A DNA stretch of 64,000 bases from Acutalibacter sp. 1XD8-36 (GCF_009917525.1 NZ_QZDU01000004.1:186001-250000), one strand, 5' to 3'; positions 1 through 7,703 are shown, numbered from the stretch's first letter. Translations and numbers: made by a program. The notes: generated by a model from the sequence alone, not told the origin.

Positions 1-145
1 GAACACGAAAAACGTATACTTCGTGCCCCTTTCCCAGGACGACCCGGTTAAGAAGCCCTTCTCCCTGGTGGCGGACTTTTCCCTTTTGGGTGAGACCGTT
101 GAGGCGGCCATTGAGGGCAGGCAGCTCCAGCCCATATACAGGTAG
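1..145 (+). CDS. spoVFB: dipicolinate synthase subunit B, C-terminal part (partial)
   Basis: Only the last 47 codons are in the window; the reading frame enters at base 2 and ends at TAG 143-145. The visible peptide contains NTKNVYFVPLSQDDPVKKP and ends in GRQLQPIYR. This matches the conserved C-terminus of SpoVFB/DpaB, the flavoprotein-like subunit of dipicolinate synthase. The enzyme makes dipicolinic acid in the mother cell for loading into the spore core, so its presence implies an endospore-former. SpoVFA would be expected just upstream, outside the window. A strong hairpin follows the stop. The assignment rests on a short but characteristic tail. Confidence 0.8.
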   Translation, partial: NTKNVYFVPLSQDDPVKKPFSLVADFSLLGETVEAAIEGRQLQPIYR

Positions 146-196
146 CGCGGGCGGCAGACACGGTTACTATACCATACCGCTGAGGGGCCGAAAGAA

Positions 197-238
197 AATA
201 CCCGGCAGGCTGAGTGCCTGCCGGGTATTGCAGTTTTT
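197..238. terminator. bidirectional intrinsic terminator
   Basis: A near-perfect inverted repeat (AATACCCGGCAGGC / GCCTGCCGGGTATT, loop about 5 nt) is followed on the plus strand by GCAGTTTTTA. Read on the minus strand, the stem is followed by a T-rich run. It separates the convergent spoVFB and CpXC genes and can serve both. Confidence 0.85.
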
Positions 239-242
239 ATTT

Positions 243-872
243 TCAGGCGTTCTGATACTCCTCTATAATGCGCTTTGCAAGGCGCGCGTCCACTATGGAG
301 AAATCCTCCGGGTCCGAGTAGTTCAGGGTGCGCAGCACCTCCTGGGACTGGGCGTACACCTCTATGCGGGTGGAGTGGTACACAGGCTCGGGCTTGCGGG
401 GGAGGTATATTGCAAACTCCAGCTTCTCCTCCTCCATACGGCTGAAATAGGCGTGCAGCCGGACGTTATTATAGCTGCGCTTTATAATGGTGCAAAGGGC
501 GTTCTTAACCAGCTCCACAGCCACGTCGTCCAGCTTGCTGTCGAAAATCAGCAGCTTTTCCTTGAGCTCCGCCAGGTTCTTCACCCTGCGCTTTACATAG
601 GGCCCCAGCACCGGCGTCGCCTCCACCGTGCTGCCGCTGCCCCCGGGGGCCGTGCAGACTACAAAGCCTGCCTCGTTGTCGATATACACAAAGGGGTAGG
701 CCATAGCCGCAAAGTAATTGCAGCGCCTGCAGCGCCAGTCAAAAAGGGTCTCCTCCAGTATGGCCTGCTTCAGCTCAGGGTTTTCCCTGGAGTTTATGCT
801 GGAGAAAAGCCTGTACTTCTGGGATTCGCCGCACTGGGGGCAGACGATATCCTTCACAATCTCCGTTGACAT
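243..872 (-). CDS. CpXC domain protein
   Basis: A 209-residue protein with an N-terminal CPQC pair near residue 11 and a CRRC pair near residue 48. This is the CxxC...CxxC arrangement of the CpXC domain, a probable zinc-binding treble-clef-like module of unknown function found in Clostridia. The rest is an alpha/beta region without recognisable catalytic motifs. There is no signal peptide or membrane segment, so it is probably cytoplasmic. It lies 18 nt downstream of the GADGPTAI-motif gene on the same strand, with a good SD (GGAGGGATAAGG), so the two are probably co-transcribed from the promoter near 1550. The family call is firm; the function is not known. Confidence 0.8.
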   Translation of the reverse strand: MSTEIVKDIVCPQCGESQKYRLFSSINSRENPELKQAILEETLFDWRCRRCNYFAAMAYPFVYIDNEAGFVVCTAPGGSGSTVEATPVLGPYVKRRVKNLAELKEKLLIFDSKLDDVAVELVKNALCTIIKRSYNNVRLHAYFSRMEEEKLEFAIYLPRKPEPVYHSTRIEVYAQSQEVLRTLNYSDPEDFSIVDARLAKRIIEEYQNA

Positions 873-890
873 TCCCTTATCCCTCCGCGC

Positions 891-1508
891 CTAGCCCTCA
901 AAGGGGAGGCTGTCGTTTTCGGTGAGCTCAGCGCCGCTCTTATCGGGCTCTCCGTTTTTATCCCCGGCCTCGTCAGCCTGGGGCCTGAAGTCCTCCGGCA
1001 TGGGGTCGTGGTCGAAGCTCTCAACGCCGCTTAAGTCTATCTCCTCGGCTTCAGTGATTTCCTCCTCCTCTGGGCGGTACGGCACGTCCCTTGTGACGGT
1101 TATCTCCAAGGGCCCGCCGCCGAAGTGGAAGATTGTGCCCTTCTTGTCCCCGGTGACTATAGCTGTGGGCCCGTCCGCGCCGCCGATTATCCCGATACTC
1201 CCGATACAGGAGGCGTCCTCCTCCCGGGCGGCCTTCTCCAGGGCTGAGAGAGTGCTGTCCAACATGGCGTTTATTCCGTCAAGCCTTGCACAGTGCTCCT
1301 CAGCCACCGGGTTTTCCTTATCCCGCAGGGCGTTATAGTAGTACCGCCCCAGGGCAAGGTACTCCTTCTCGGCAGCACGCTCCTGGCAGCGGATAACGGT
1401 GCGCAGGCGGTTGAGCGCAGCGGCGCGCCTGTTTTTACGCCTTATCCCGGCGGCAAGCCTCTGAGCGCCGGTGAGGGCGTTTTCCGCGTGGTCCTTCCAG
1501 TTTGCCAT
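891..1508 (-). CDS. hypothetical protein with GIIGGADGPTAI motif
   Basis: A 205-residue protein. I chose the ATG at 1508 rather than 1514 because GGAGG lies 8 nt before it and almost touches the upstream ATG. Residues 1-100 are basic and helical (predicted coiled coil). Residues around 103-118 contain IGIIGGADGPTAIVTG, a motif otherwise known from the membrane beta subunit of Na+-translocating decarboxylases (OadB/GcdB family). There are no membrane helices here, so it is not such a pump. The last 60 residues are very acidic and probably disordered. It is first in a two-gene operon with the CpXC gene. Function unknown; an automatic annotation as a decarboxylase subunit would be misleading. 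Confidence 0.75.
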   Translation of the reverse strand: MANWKDHAENALTGAQRLAAGIRRKNRRAAALNRLRTVIRCQERAAEKEYLALGRYYYNALRDKENPVAEEHCARLDGINAMLDSTLSALEKAAREEDASCIGSIGIIGGADGPTAIVTGDKKGTIFHFGGGPLEITVTRDVPYRPEEEEITEAEEIDLSGVESFDHDPMPEDFRPQADEAGDKNGEPDKSGAELTENDSLPFEG

Positions 1509-1546
1509 ATTCATACCTCCGTATCCGTGGTCTTCTTATAGATATA

Positions 1547-1576
1547 ATTATACACTCTTTGAGCCCTGCAAGTCAA
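1547..1576 (-). promoter_or_regulatory. promoter for the GADGPTAI/CpXC operon
   Basis: On the minus strand, TTGACT (1571-1576) and TATAAT (1547-1552) are separated by 18 nt. They lie about 40 nt upstream of the ATG at 1508, a good sigma-A-type match. Confidence 0.75.
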
Positions 1577-1732
1577 CCTAAGGGGGAAAAAAGGCAAAAA
1601 TAATTGTATTGGGCACAGCATGGGGAATATATAACGCGACAATACTTTACTTTAGCACCGGGCAGGTAGAACTGCGTGAATGGCCTGTGGTAAGATAGAA
1701 CATATTTTACCCGCGGCGGGAGGGGGAGTTGT

Positions 1733-2902
1733 ATGGGACGCTGGATATGGGCCCTGTTTATAGCGCTTGTGTTACTATGTACCCTCCCGGCAGCAGCCAG
1801 GGCCAAGAGCTTCAACGTGTCGGGAGACACAAAGGACGGGAAGCTTGAGGTCATAGTGGACTGCGGCGGCTCCGGCGAGGCGGTCACTGCCTGTGAATTC
1901 CGGCTAGTATTTGACCCTGGGCTCATGGAATTTCCCGGCTCTCCGGATGTGGCCGGGGGCTACGGGGTGAGCAGCGTCGAGGAGGGCACCCTGCGCACGG
2001 TGTTTTCCTCCTGGGAGAATGGAAGCGGGCTTGAGAGCATAAGCTTTGAGTTTAGGGCCAGGAAGGGAGCAGATATCAGCAGGGCCGCTGTTGAGGTGAG
2101 GATAGGGAGTATTATCACCGAAGAAGGGCCTTTGCCTGATGTGCCCCCGGTGAGCGTGGGCGGCAACGGGAAGCCGCTGCCCAGCAGCCAGGCGGAGCTT
2201 CTGACACTGAAGCCGGGCGCGGGCACTCTTGAGCCGGAGTTCTCCCCGGAGGTGATGGAGTACAGGGTATCCGTGCCCTATGAGGTGACGGAGATGAGCT
2301 TCGGCATGTCCGCCTCCCCGGGGGCGAAGGTGAGCGTGAACAGGAAAAATCTCGGGTCCGGGGGCAGCACCACCAGCTTCAGGCTGACAGTGACCGCCGA
2401 GGACGGCGTGACAAAGCAGGTGTACCTGGTGGACGTATACAGGGGAGCATACATAGCGCCCACTCCGAAACCCACGCCCACCCCGAAACCTACAGCTACT
2501 CCAAAGCCCACGCCCACCCCGAAGCCTGTAGTTACCCCCAGGCCCACGGCCACTCCGAAGCCCAAAGCTACCCCAAAGCCCACCGCAACTCCGAAGCCTG
2601 CCAAAACACCGAAGCCCACAGCAACCCCTAAGCCTACTGCTGCCCCAAAGAAAACTCCTTCCCCAAGGCCCTCAAATATCCCGAGGCCTGGGAATACCGC
2701 TGTGCCCTCGGGGGCCCCAAAGCCGCCGGGAGTAGGCAGCTCCGGGCCAAACCTGCCCCTGACGGAGGTTGTCACCGTGCAGAGTACGCGGAATGCCACG
2801 GCGAAATGGCTGGGGGAGGCCGTCCTGATTTTTATTGCCGCCGCAGGTATAGCATGGCTTGTAATATGGCTCGGGCATAGGGGCGGAAAGCATCGGAAAT
2901 AA
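1733..2902 (+). CDS. secreted cohesin-like/cadherin-like domain wall protein
   Basis: A 389-residue exported protein. Residues 1-24 form a signal peptide ending near AARA. Residues 26-145 look like a cohesin-type beta sandwich (VTACEFRLVFDPGLMEF, then a TVFSSW segment). Residues 160-235 resemble the cadherin-like beta-sandwich domain (LKPGAGTLEPEFSPEVMEY). Residues 240-330 are a stalk of TPKP/TATPKP repeats, and residues 357-380 a membrane helix followed by a basic tail. This suggests a membrane-anchored extracellular module on a proline-rich spacer. The ATG is preceded by GGGAGGGGG. No dockerin partner or cellulosome gene is visible, so a cellulosomal role is not supported; adhesion or wall organisation is an inference. 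Confidence 0.7.
   Translation: MGRWIWALFIALVLLCTLPAAARAKSFNVSGDTKDGKLEVIVDCGGSGEAVTACEFRLVFDPGLMEFPGSPDVAGGYGVSSVEEGTLRTVFSSWENGSGLESISFEFRARKGADISRAAVEVRIGSIITEEGPLPDVPPVSVGGNGKPLPSSQAELLTLKPGAGTLEPEFSPEVMEYRVSVPYEVTEMSFGMSASPGAKVSVNRKNLGSGGSTTSFRLTVTAEDGVTKQVYLVDVYRGAYIAPTPKPTPTPKPTATPKPTPTPKPVVTPRPTATPKPKATPKPTATPKPAKTPKPTATPKPTAAPKKTPSPRPSNIPRPGNTAVPSGAPKPPGVGSSGPNLPLTEVVTVQSTRNATAKWLGEAVLIFIAAAGIAWLVIWLGHRGGKHRK
2456..2680 (+). repeat. degenerate TPKP-encoding tandem repeats
   Basis: Imperfect 12-24 bp repeats of the type ACNCCGAAGCCCACN encode (T/A)PKPT units in the stalk of the surrounding gene. They produce long glycine/valine-rich shadow ORFs on the opposite strand and are a likely site of length variation between strains. 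Confidence 0.85.
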
Positions 2903-2928
2903 TATAAACCGGAAGGTGTGTATACAGC

Positions 2929-3816
2929 ATGATAAAGATACTGCTTGACACGGATATCGGCGGGGATATCGACGACGCCATGTGCCTTGCCTATCTCCTG
3001 CGGGAGCCGCGCTGCCGGCTGCTGGGCGTCACCACCGTATGCGGGGAGCCGGAGAAGCGGGCCGCCGTTGCCGACGCCATCTGCCGGGCGGCGGGCAGGG
3101 AGGTGCCGGTGGTTGCGGGGACTGACGGGACCTTGCAGCCTGTGCCGGTCTACCCGACCCCCGAGGGGGCGGGGGCCCTGGAGCGCTGGCCCCACGGAGA
3201 GTTTAAAAAGGGCGATGCGCCGGAGTTCCTCTACAGGCATATAAGTGAGAACCCCGGGGAGGCCGTCTTAATAGCCATCGGCAACATGACAAATATTGCA
3301 ATGCTTTTCAGAAGGCATCCGGACGCCCCGGGCCTTCTGAGGGGGCTCTACACTATGAACGGCTATTTCGGCGCTGAGCCCCTGCCGGACCCCACCTATA
3401 ACTGGAACTCCTGGGCAGACCCGCTGGCCTCTAAGGAGGTCTTTGCCGCCAAAGTAAGCACCTACCGGGCCGTCCCACTGGAGGTAACGGACCTGCTGAC
3501 TATCAAGGCCGGGGAGGCCCGGGAGCTTTTCCCGAAGTCCACCCCACTGCTCCAGGCTGTGATGGACTTCGGCGGGGCGTGGCTTGAGAGCACGGGGAAG
3601 CTCACCCTCCACGACCCCCTGGCGGCGGTGTCGGTATTTTACCCGGAGGTCTGCTCTTTTGAGCGCGGGAGGGTTGAGGTGGAAACCGAAAACAGGGATA
3701 ATATGGGCGGCACGGCCTTCACGCCGGACTCATTTGGGTCCGTTGAGATTGCCCGCTCTGTGGACCGGGAGAGGTTTTATCAGGTTCTAAGGGATACCCT
3801 CTGCCCTGCCGGATAG
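2929..3816 (+). CDS. nucleoside hydrolase (IUNH family)
   Basis: A 295-residue protein that hydrolyses the N-glycosidic bond of ribonucleosides to base plus ribose. The N-terminal Asp cluster LLDTDIGGDIDDA (residues 5-17), which binds Ca2+ and the ribose, is intact. VTTVCGE, the central AIGNMTNIAML segment and a late HDPLAA motif (about residue 224) also fit the inosine-uridine-preferring family. Length is slightly under the usual 310-320. There is no signal peptide, so it is cytoplasmic and probably works in nucleoside salvage. It starts 26 nt after the wall-protein gene, downstream of GGAAGGTG. Exact substrate preference cannot be read from sequence. Confidence 0.88.
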   Translation: MIKILLDTDIGGDIDDAMCLAYLLREPRCRLLGVTTVCGEPEKRAAVADAICRAAGREVPVVAGTDGTLQPVPVYPTPEGAGALERWPHGEFKKGDAPEFLYRHISENPGEAVLIAIGNMTNIAMLFRRHPDAPGLLRGLYTMNGYFGAEPLPDPTYNWNSWADPLASKEVFAAKVSTYRAVPLEVTDLLTIKAGEARELFPKSTPLLQAVMDFGGAWLESTGKLTLHDPLAAVSVFYPEVCSFERGRVEVETENRDNMGGTAFTPDSFGSVEIARSVDRERFYQVLRDTLCPAG

Positions 3817-3889
3817 CTGTGTACCGGCCTGAAAAGCACAGTTTTGCCAGAAATATCTGCGTTATCTTTTCAAAAATGCGAAAAAAAGG

Positions 3890-3918
3890 TTGAAATTCCT
3901 CTTCACTTTATGTAAAAT
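3890..3918 (+). promoter_or_regulatory. promoter for the regulator-ftsEX operon
   Basis: TTGAAA (3890-3895), a 17-nt spacer and TAAAAT (3913-3918), about 64 nt upstream of the ATG at 3982. Confidence 0.75.
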
Positions 3919-3981
3919 AGAGTGAGAGTATCCGCTGAGCACCGGCTCCGCGAAAAATCATAGCTTTGAGAGGAGAAGCTT

Positions 3982-5070
3982 ATGTCTAACAGATTGTTCC
4001 AGGGTATCATCCATCAAATGAGCGAAGCTATAGACCGCACTATCGGCGTTATCGACGAGTCCTCTATCATCATTGCCTGCAGCGACCTTAGCAGGGTGGG
4101 CGATATCTTTGAGGAGGCCGCCCTTGACGCTATGGCCGCTGAGGATGTGTTCATAGCCGAGGAGTGCACCTTCAAGCCCTTCGGCCCCCGCCAGAGCCCG
4201 TCATACGCCGCCTTTGTCTCCGGCGCGGACCCGGACGCCCGCAGGTACGTGCGCATCCTGGGCATAGCTATGGACAATATCAAGGCCTATTACGACGAGA
4301 AATATGACCGCAGCAATTTTATCAAGAATGTTATACTGGACAATATCCTGCCCGGGGATATCTATATCAAGAGCCACGAGCTCCACTTCGAGCCAGAGGT
4401 GCAGAGGGTCTGCCTGCTGATAAAGGTTGGGGACAAGAACGAGATATCCTCCTTTGAGATACTTCAGAACCTGTTCCCCGACAAGGCGAAGGACTTTATC
4501 ATAAATATCAACGAGACGGATATCGCCCTTGTAAAGGAGATACGCCCGGAGATAACCGAGAAGGATATTGACAAGCTGGCCCGGTCAATTGTGGACACCC
4601 TTACAGGGGAATTTTACACCCAGTGCTCTGTGGGCATAGGCACTGTTGTGAACAACATTAAGGAGCTGGCCCGCTCCTTCAAGGAGGCCCAGACGGCCCT
4701 TGAGGTGGGCAAGGTCTTCGACACCGCCCGGGACATCGTAAGCTATAATAACCTGGGCATAGCCCGGCTTATTTACCAGCTTCCCACCACCCTGTGCGAA
4801 ATGTTCCTCAAGGAGATATTTAAAGTGGGCTCAATCGAGACCCTGGACCATGAGACGCTTTTCACCATCCAGCGCTTCTTTGAGAACAACCTGAATGTCT
4901 CCGAGACCTCAAGGAAGCTGTTCGTGCACCGCAACACACTGGTATACAGGCTGGAGAAGATACGCAAGCTCACCGGCCTGGACCTTAGGGAGTTTGAGGA
5001 CGCCATCGTCTTCAAGGTGGCGCTGATGGTGAAGAAGTACCTGGACAATAACGCCGCCAGCAAGTATTGA
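3982..5070 (+). CDS. PucR/CdaR-type helix-turn-helix regulator
   Basis: A 362-residue cytoplasmic regulator. The C-terminus (about residues 300-355) has the PucR/CdaR HTH: FFENNLNVSETSRKLFVHRNT followed by LVYRLEKIRKLTGLDL. The middle (about 125-255) resembles the GGDEF-like GAF/CdaR domain seen in sugar-diacid and purine catabolism regulators (SVGIGTVVNNIKELARSFKEA). The N-terminal sensor region is not recognisable. It is immediately upstream of and probably co-transcribed with ftsE-ftsX, which suggests a link to cell envelope or division control rather than purine use; this is inferred from position. The ATG is preceded by GAGGAGA. Confidence 0.82.
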   Translation: MSNRLFQGIIHQMSEAIDRTIGVIDESSIIIACSDLSRVGDIFEEAALDAMAAEDVFIAEECTFKPFGPRQSPSYAAFVSGADPDARRYVRILGIAMDNIKAYYDEKYDRSNFIKNVILDNILPGDIYIKSHELHFEPEVQRVCLLIKVGDKNEISSFEILQNLFPDKAKDFIININETDIALVKEIRPEITEKDIDKLARSIVDTLTGEFYTQCSVGIGTVVNNIKELARSFKEAQTALEVGKVFDTARDIVSYNNLGIARLIYQLPTTLCEMFLKEIFKVGSIETLDHETLFTIQRFFENNLNVSETSRKLFVHRNTLVYRLEKIRKLTGLDLREFEDAIVFKVALMVKKYLDNNAASKY

Positions 5071-5099
5071 GCGGCGGCAATTCGCGAGGTGTTTTCCTA

Positions 5100-6101
5100 T
5101 TGATAGAATTTATTAATGTCTCTAAAGTGTACAATAACGGCACCGAGGCCCTCCACGATATAAACCTGAAGGTCCCAAAGGGGGAGTTTGTGTTTATCGT
5201 GGGCTCCTCCGGCGCGGGCAAAAGCACGTTTTTGAAGCTGATAACCTGCGAGGAGCGGCCCAGCGCAGGGCAGATAATAGTTGACGGACAGGATATCTCC
5301 CGCCTGCGCAAGGGCAAAATCCCCTATGTGCGCCGGAAGATGGGCATGGTCTTCCAGGACTTCCGGCTTATAGACCATATGACCGTTTATGACAACGTGG
5401 CCTTTGCCATGCGCGTTGTGGGGGCCTCTGGGAAGTCCATTAAAAAGCGGGTGCCCTATATGCTGAGCCTTGTGGGGCTCCAGCATAAGGCCAAGCACTA
5501 CCCCACGGAGCTCTCCGGCGGCGAGCGCCAGAGGGTGGGCCTGGCCCGCGCCCTTGTGAACAACCCCGAGATGATTATTGCCGACGAGCCCACCGGCAAT
5601 ATCGACCCCGCCCTGTCCTTCGAGATAGTGGACCTTTTAAACGAGATAAACCGCCGGGGGACCACCGTTTTAATGGTGACCCACGAGCACTCACTGGTGA
5701 AGCACTTCCATAAGCGCATTATCCAGATACATAGCGGGCAGATTGTGGCGGACACCAACGAGATGTCGGACAGCTACGCCCCGCCGGAGGAGTATGCCGC
5801 CCGCCAGGAGGCCAGGATGCAGGCGGACTCCGACTATGAGGAGTATGATAACGAAGAGGGGCGCTTTGAAGATATGGAGCCCGTAGAGGGGCCACAGGCG
5901 GAGCAGCCGGAGCCTGCCGCCCAAAATGGGCAGACGGAGCTTCTGGAGTATATGACGGACTATGACGAGGAGGCCCGGGACCGCTTTAACGACGAGCCCA
6001 CCCTGCTGGAGGTGCTCTCTGAAGACGGGGAGTACGAGGAGGAGCCCATTGACATAGACGAGGCGGAGGACGTGCCCCCCCAGGTCCTTCGCAGGAGGTG
6101 A
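5100..6101 (+). CDS. ftsE: cell division ATP-binding protein FtsE with acidic tail
   Basis: ATPase of the FtsEX complex, which controls peptidoglycan hydrolases at division or elongation sites. I chose the TTG start at 5100 (protein MIEFINVSKVYNNG, 333 aa) because GAGGTG lies about 8 nt upstream; an in-frame TTG at 5067 has no SD. Walker [10 protein letters not shown]-loop FQDFRL, signature LSGGERQRVGLARAL, Walker B MIIADEPTG and switch His VTHEH are all present. Typical FtsE is about 230 residues. Here roughly 105 extra residues, rich in Glu/Asp (for example YEEYDNEEG), form a probably disordered C-terminal tail. ftsX follows after 4 nt. Confidence 0.95.
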   Translation: MIEFINVSKVYNNGTEALHDINLKVPKGEFVFIVGSSGAGKSTFLKLITCEERPSAGQIIVDGQDISRLRKGKIPYVRRKMGMVFQDFRLIDHMTVYDNVAFAMRVVGASGKSIKKRVPYMLSLVGLQHKAKHYPTELSGGERQRVGLARALVNNPEMIIADEPTGNIDPALSFEIVDLLNEINRRGTTVLMVTHEHSLVKHFHKRIIQIHSGQIVADTNEMSDSYAPPEEYAARQEARMQADSDYEEYDNEEGRFEDMEPVEGPQAEQPEPAAQNGQTELLEYMTDYDEEARDRFNDEPTLLEVLSEDGEYEEEPIDIDEAEDVPPQVLRRR

Positions 6102-6105
6102 GCGT

Positions 6106-7020
6106 ATGAGCTTTCACAGTATAGGATACCTTTTCAAGGAGGGCATAAAGGGCCTTTGGAAAAACCGCACCATGAGCATAGCGTCCATATGCGTGCTCAT
6201 ATCCTGCCTGCTTATGACCGGCATTGCGGGGCTTCTGTCCATAAACCTGAGCTCCACCATGAAGGGCATAGAGGGCAGGAACACCGTGACGGTGTTCCTT
6301 GATAACGGCCTTCCGGCCCTGACCGCCGTGCAGGTGGGCGAGGAGATACGTGCTCTGGACAATGTGAGCGAGTGCACCTTCGTGCCAAAAGAGGACGGCC
6401 TGAAGAATGTTATAGGCAATATGGACTCGGAGCATGACAGCGACCTGATGGCGGCTATCAGCGACGATAACCCCCTGCCCGACGCCTACACCATCTCCCT
6501 GTCGGACCTGGGCCGGTATAAGGAGACCATCGCCGCCCTCACGGCCATAGAGGGGGTCGACAAGACCGACGACATCAGCGAGCTGGTGGGCAAGCTCAAC
6601 GACCTGGACCGCCTGGTAAAATATGTGAGCCTTGCCATACTCCTGGTGCTGGGGCTTGTGTCCCTGTTTATTATCTCAAACACCCTTAAGGTGACAATAT
6701 TCTCCCGGCGCATGGAGATAAACATAATGAAATCCGTAGGGGCCACAAACGGCTTTGTGCGCATACCCTTCATAGTAGAGGGGGTACTCATAGGCATGTT
6801 CTCAGGGCTGATATCCGCGTCGGTGCTGTACTTCGGCTATGACAAGGCCGTTGAGGTGGTATACGGAATCGTGAAGTTCTTGGATATCATTGACATCAGG
6901 CCCTATGCGCTCAGCCTGTATTTAGCCTATGTGCTCATGGGGATGCTCTTTGGCATAATGGGCGGCGTCATATCCATCCGCCGCTACCTCAAGCACGAGG
7001 GTGAAAATGCCATCGTATAA
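6106..7020 (+). CDS. ftsX: cell division permease FtsX
   Basis: A 304-residue membrane partner of FtsE. There is an N-terminal cytoplasmic segment with the GIKGLWKNRTMSIASICV motif, TM1 around residues 23-45, an extracellular loop of about 120 residues that in the family contacts peptidoglycan hydrolases, then three C-terminal helices starting near residue 170. EINIMKSVGATNGFVRIPF is the conserved coupling segment. A strong SD (AGGAGGTGA) precedes the ATG. No hydrolase gene (PcsB/CwlO or M23/S41 type) follows directly; tRNA genes do, so the partner must be encoded elsewhere. Confidence 0.95.
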   Translation: MSFHSIGYLFKEGIKGLWKNRTMSIASICVLISCLLMTGIAGLLSINLSSTMKGIEGRNTVTVFLDNGLPALTAVQVGEEIRALDNVSECTFVPKEDGLKNVIGNMDSEHDSDLMAAISDDNPLPDAYTISLSDLGRYKETIAALTAIEGVDKTDDISELVGKLNDLDRLVKYVSLAILLVLGLVSLFIISNTLKVTIFSRRMEINIMKSVGATNGFVRIPFIVEGVLIGMFSGLISASVLYFGYDKAVEVVYGIVKFLDIIDIRPYALSLYLAYVLMGMLFGIMGGVISIRRYLKHEGENAIV

Positions 7021-7055
7021 CCTGAGAAAAACCCGGAAAAAATCGAATAAACCTC

Positions 7056-7084
7056 TTGACAAATGGCTGGAAAAGCAGTATAAT
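7056..7084 (+). promoter_or_regulatory. tRNA-Asp promoter
   Basis: Perfect TTGACA (7056-7061), 17-nt spacer, perfect TATAAT (7079-7084), followed 43 nt later by the mature tRNA-Asp 5' end. Confidence 0.92.
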
Positions 7085-7127
7085 AGCAAAGGTCGCTCGG
7101 CAGGGCGTCCCATCAGAAAAGCTATTT

Positions 7128-7204
7128 GGCCCGGTAGTTCAGTTGGTTAGAACGCTAGCCTGTCACGCTAGAGGTCGACGGTTCGAGCCCGTTCCGGGTC
7201 GCCA
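7128..7204 (+). tRNA. tRNA-Asp (GTC)
   Basis: A 77-nt cloverleaf including an encoded CCA. The acceptor stem GGCCCGG pairs with CCGGGTC (one G-U), the discriminator is G, and the anticodon loop CTGTCAC contains GTC. The T-loop GTTCGAGCC is standard. Confidence 0.97.
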
Positions 7205-7290
7205 AGAGTTTGCTGATTGCACTGAAGGCGAGCCAGAGCTTGCAGAGCAAGCCTCGGATAAATCGCACAGATAAGCGAGCAGACTCTCGT

Positions 7291-7366
7291 GCTGCTATGG
7301 CTCAGGTGGTAGAGCACATCCTTGGTAAGGATGAGGTCTCCAGTTCGAATCTGGATAGCAGCTCCA
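7291..7366 (+). tRNA. tRNA-Thr (GGT)
   Basis: 76 nt including CCA. Acceptor GCTGCTA pairs with TAGCAGC, discriminator T, anticodon loop TTGGTAA contains GGT, T-loop GTTCGAATC. It lies 86 nt downstream of tRNA-Asp and probably on the same precursor transcript. Confidence 0.97.
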
Positions 7367-7390
7367 AAGACGTTGGCTTCGCCAGGTCTC

Positions 7391-7431
7391 AAATCCCTAG
7401 AAACTGTAAGGTTTCTGGGGATTTTCTTTTT
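7391..7431 (+). terminator. terminator of the tRNA unit
   Basis: An inverted repeat (AATCCCTAGAAAC / GTTTCTGGGGATT) is followed by TTCTTTTTC. Confidence 0.85.
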
Positions 7432-7553
7432 CTGCCCAGCACAGCCTGAAAACACTGGAAGGTCATAACCCTGCATGGGGGGCACGGTAAAGGTCCTGCC
7501 TGGACAGATGGGGGGCATTGCAGGCAAAAAGAGAGGGTATCCCTCTCGGACTG

Positions 7554-7688
7554 TCAGCGGTTTCCAGCGTCCACAATCAGCGCCACAAGTCGCCCATTGT
7601 CTACCTGATAGATTATGCGGTAATCCCCCGCGCGCAGCCGCATAAGGCCCTCATGACCCTGAAGTTCCTCTGAAACCTTAAGCTTTTC
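7554..7688 (-). pseudogene. truncated RelE/ParE-family toxin remnant
   Basis: The minus strand is open for 44 codons and ends in TGA at 7554-7556. It reads HEGLMRLRAGDYRIIYQVD and then LVALIVDAGNR, the diagnostic C-terminal core (L-R-x-G-x-Y-R-I-I-Y) of type II RelE/ParE mRNA-interferase-like toxins. An in-frame TGA (7689-7691) precedes it with no start codon or ribosome-binding site, and no antitoxin gene is nearby. An intact toxin is about 85-95 residues, so roughly the first half is gone. It is a decayed remnant next to tRNA genes. Confidence 0.75.
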
Positions 7689-7703
7689 TCAATAATTCCC
7701 CCA

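Noticed and set aside
891..1508. Annotation as sodium-ion-translocating decarboxylase beta subunit
   Set aside because: Only the GADGPTAI motif is shared; the protein is soluble and half the size, with none of the beta-subunit membrane helices.
2456..2680. CRISPR-like repeat array
   Set aside because: The repeats are contiguous, codon-phased and degenerate without unique spacers; they encode a proline-rich stalk.
2278..3240. 320-aa minus-strand ORF rich in GFGVAVGFGV
   Set aside because: It is antisense to the TPKP repeats of the wall protein and to the nucleoside hydrolase; the apparent repeat protein is a shadow.
7128..7366. tRNA-flanked att sites for an integrative element
   Set aside because: No direct repeat of either tRNA 3' end and no integrase was seen downstream; the toxin remnant alone does not prove a current element.
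7168..7527. 119-aa minus-strand ORF over the tRNA genes
   Set aside because: It is the reverse translation of tRNA-Asp and tRNA-Thr (ERARTVDL and IQIRTGDL-type strings), a well-known annotation artefact.
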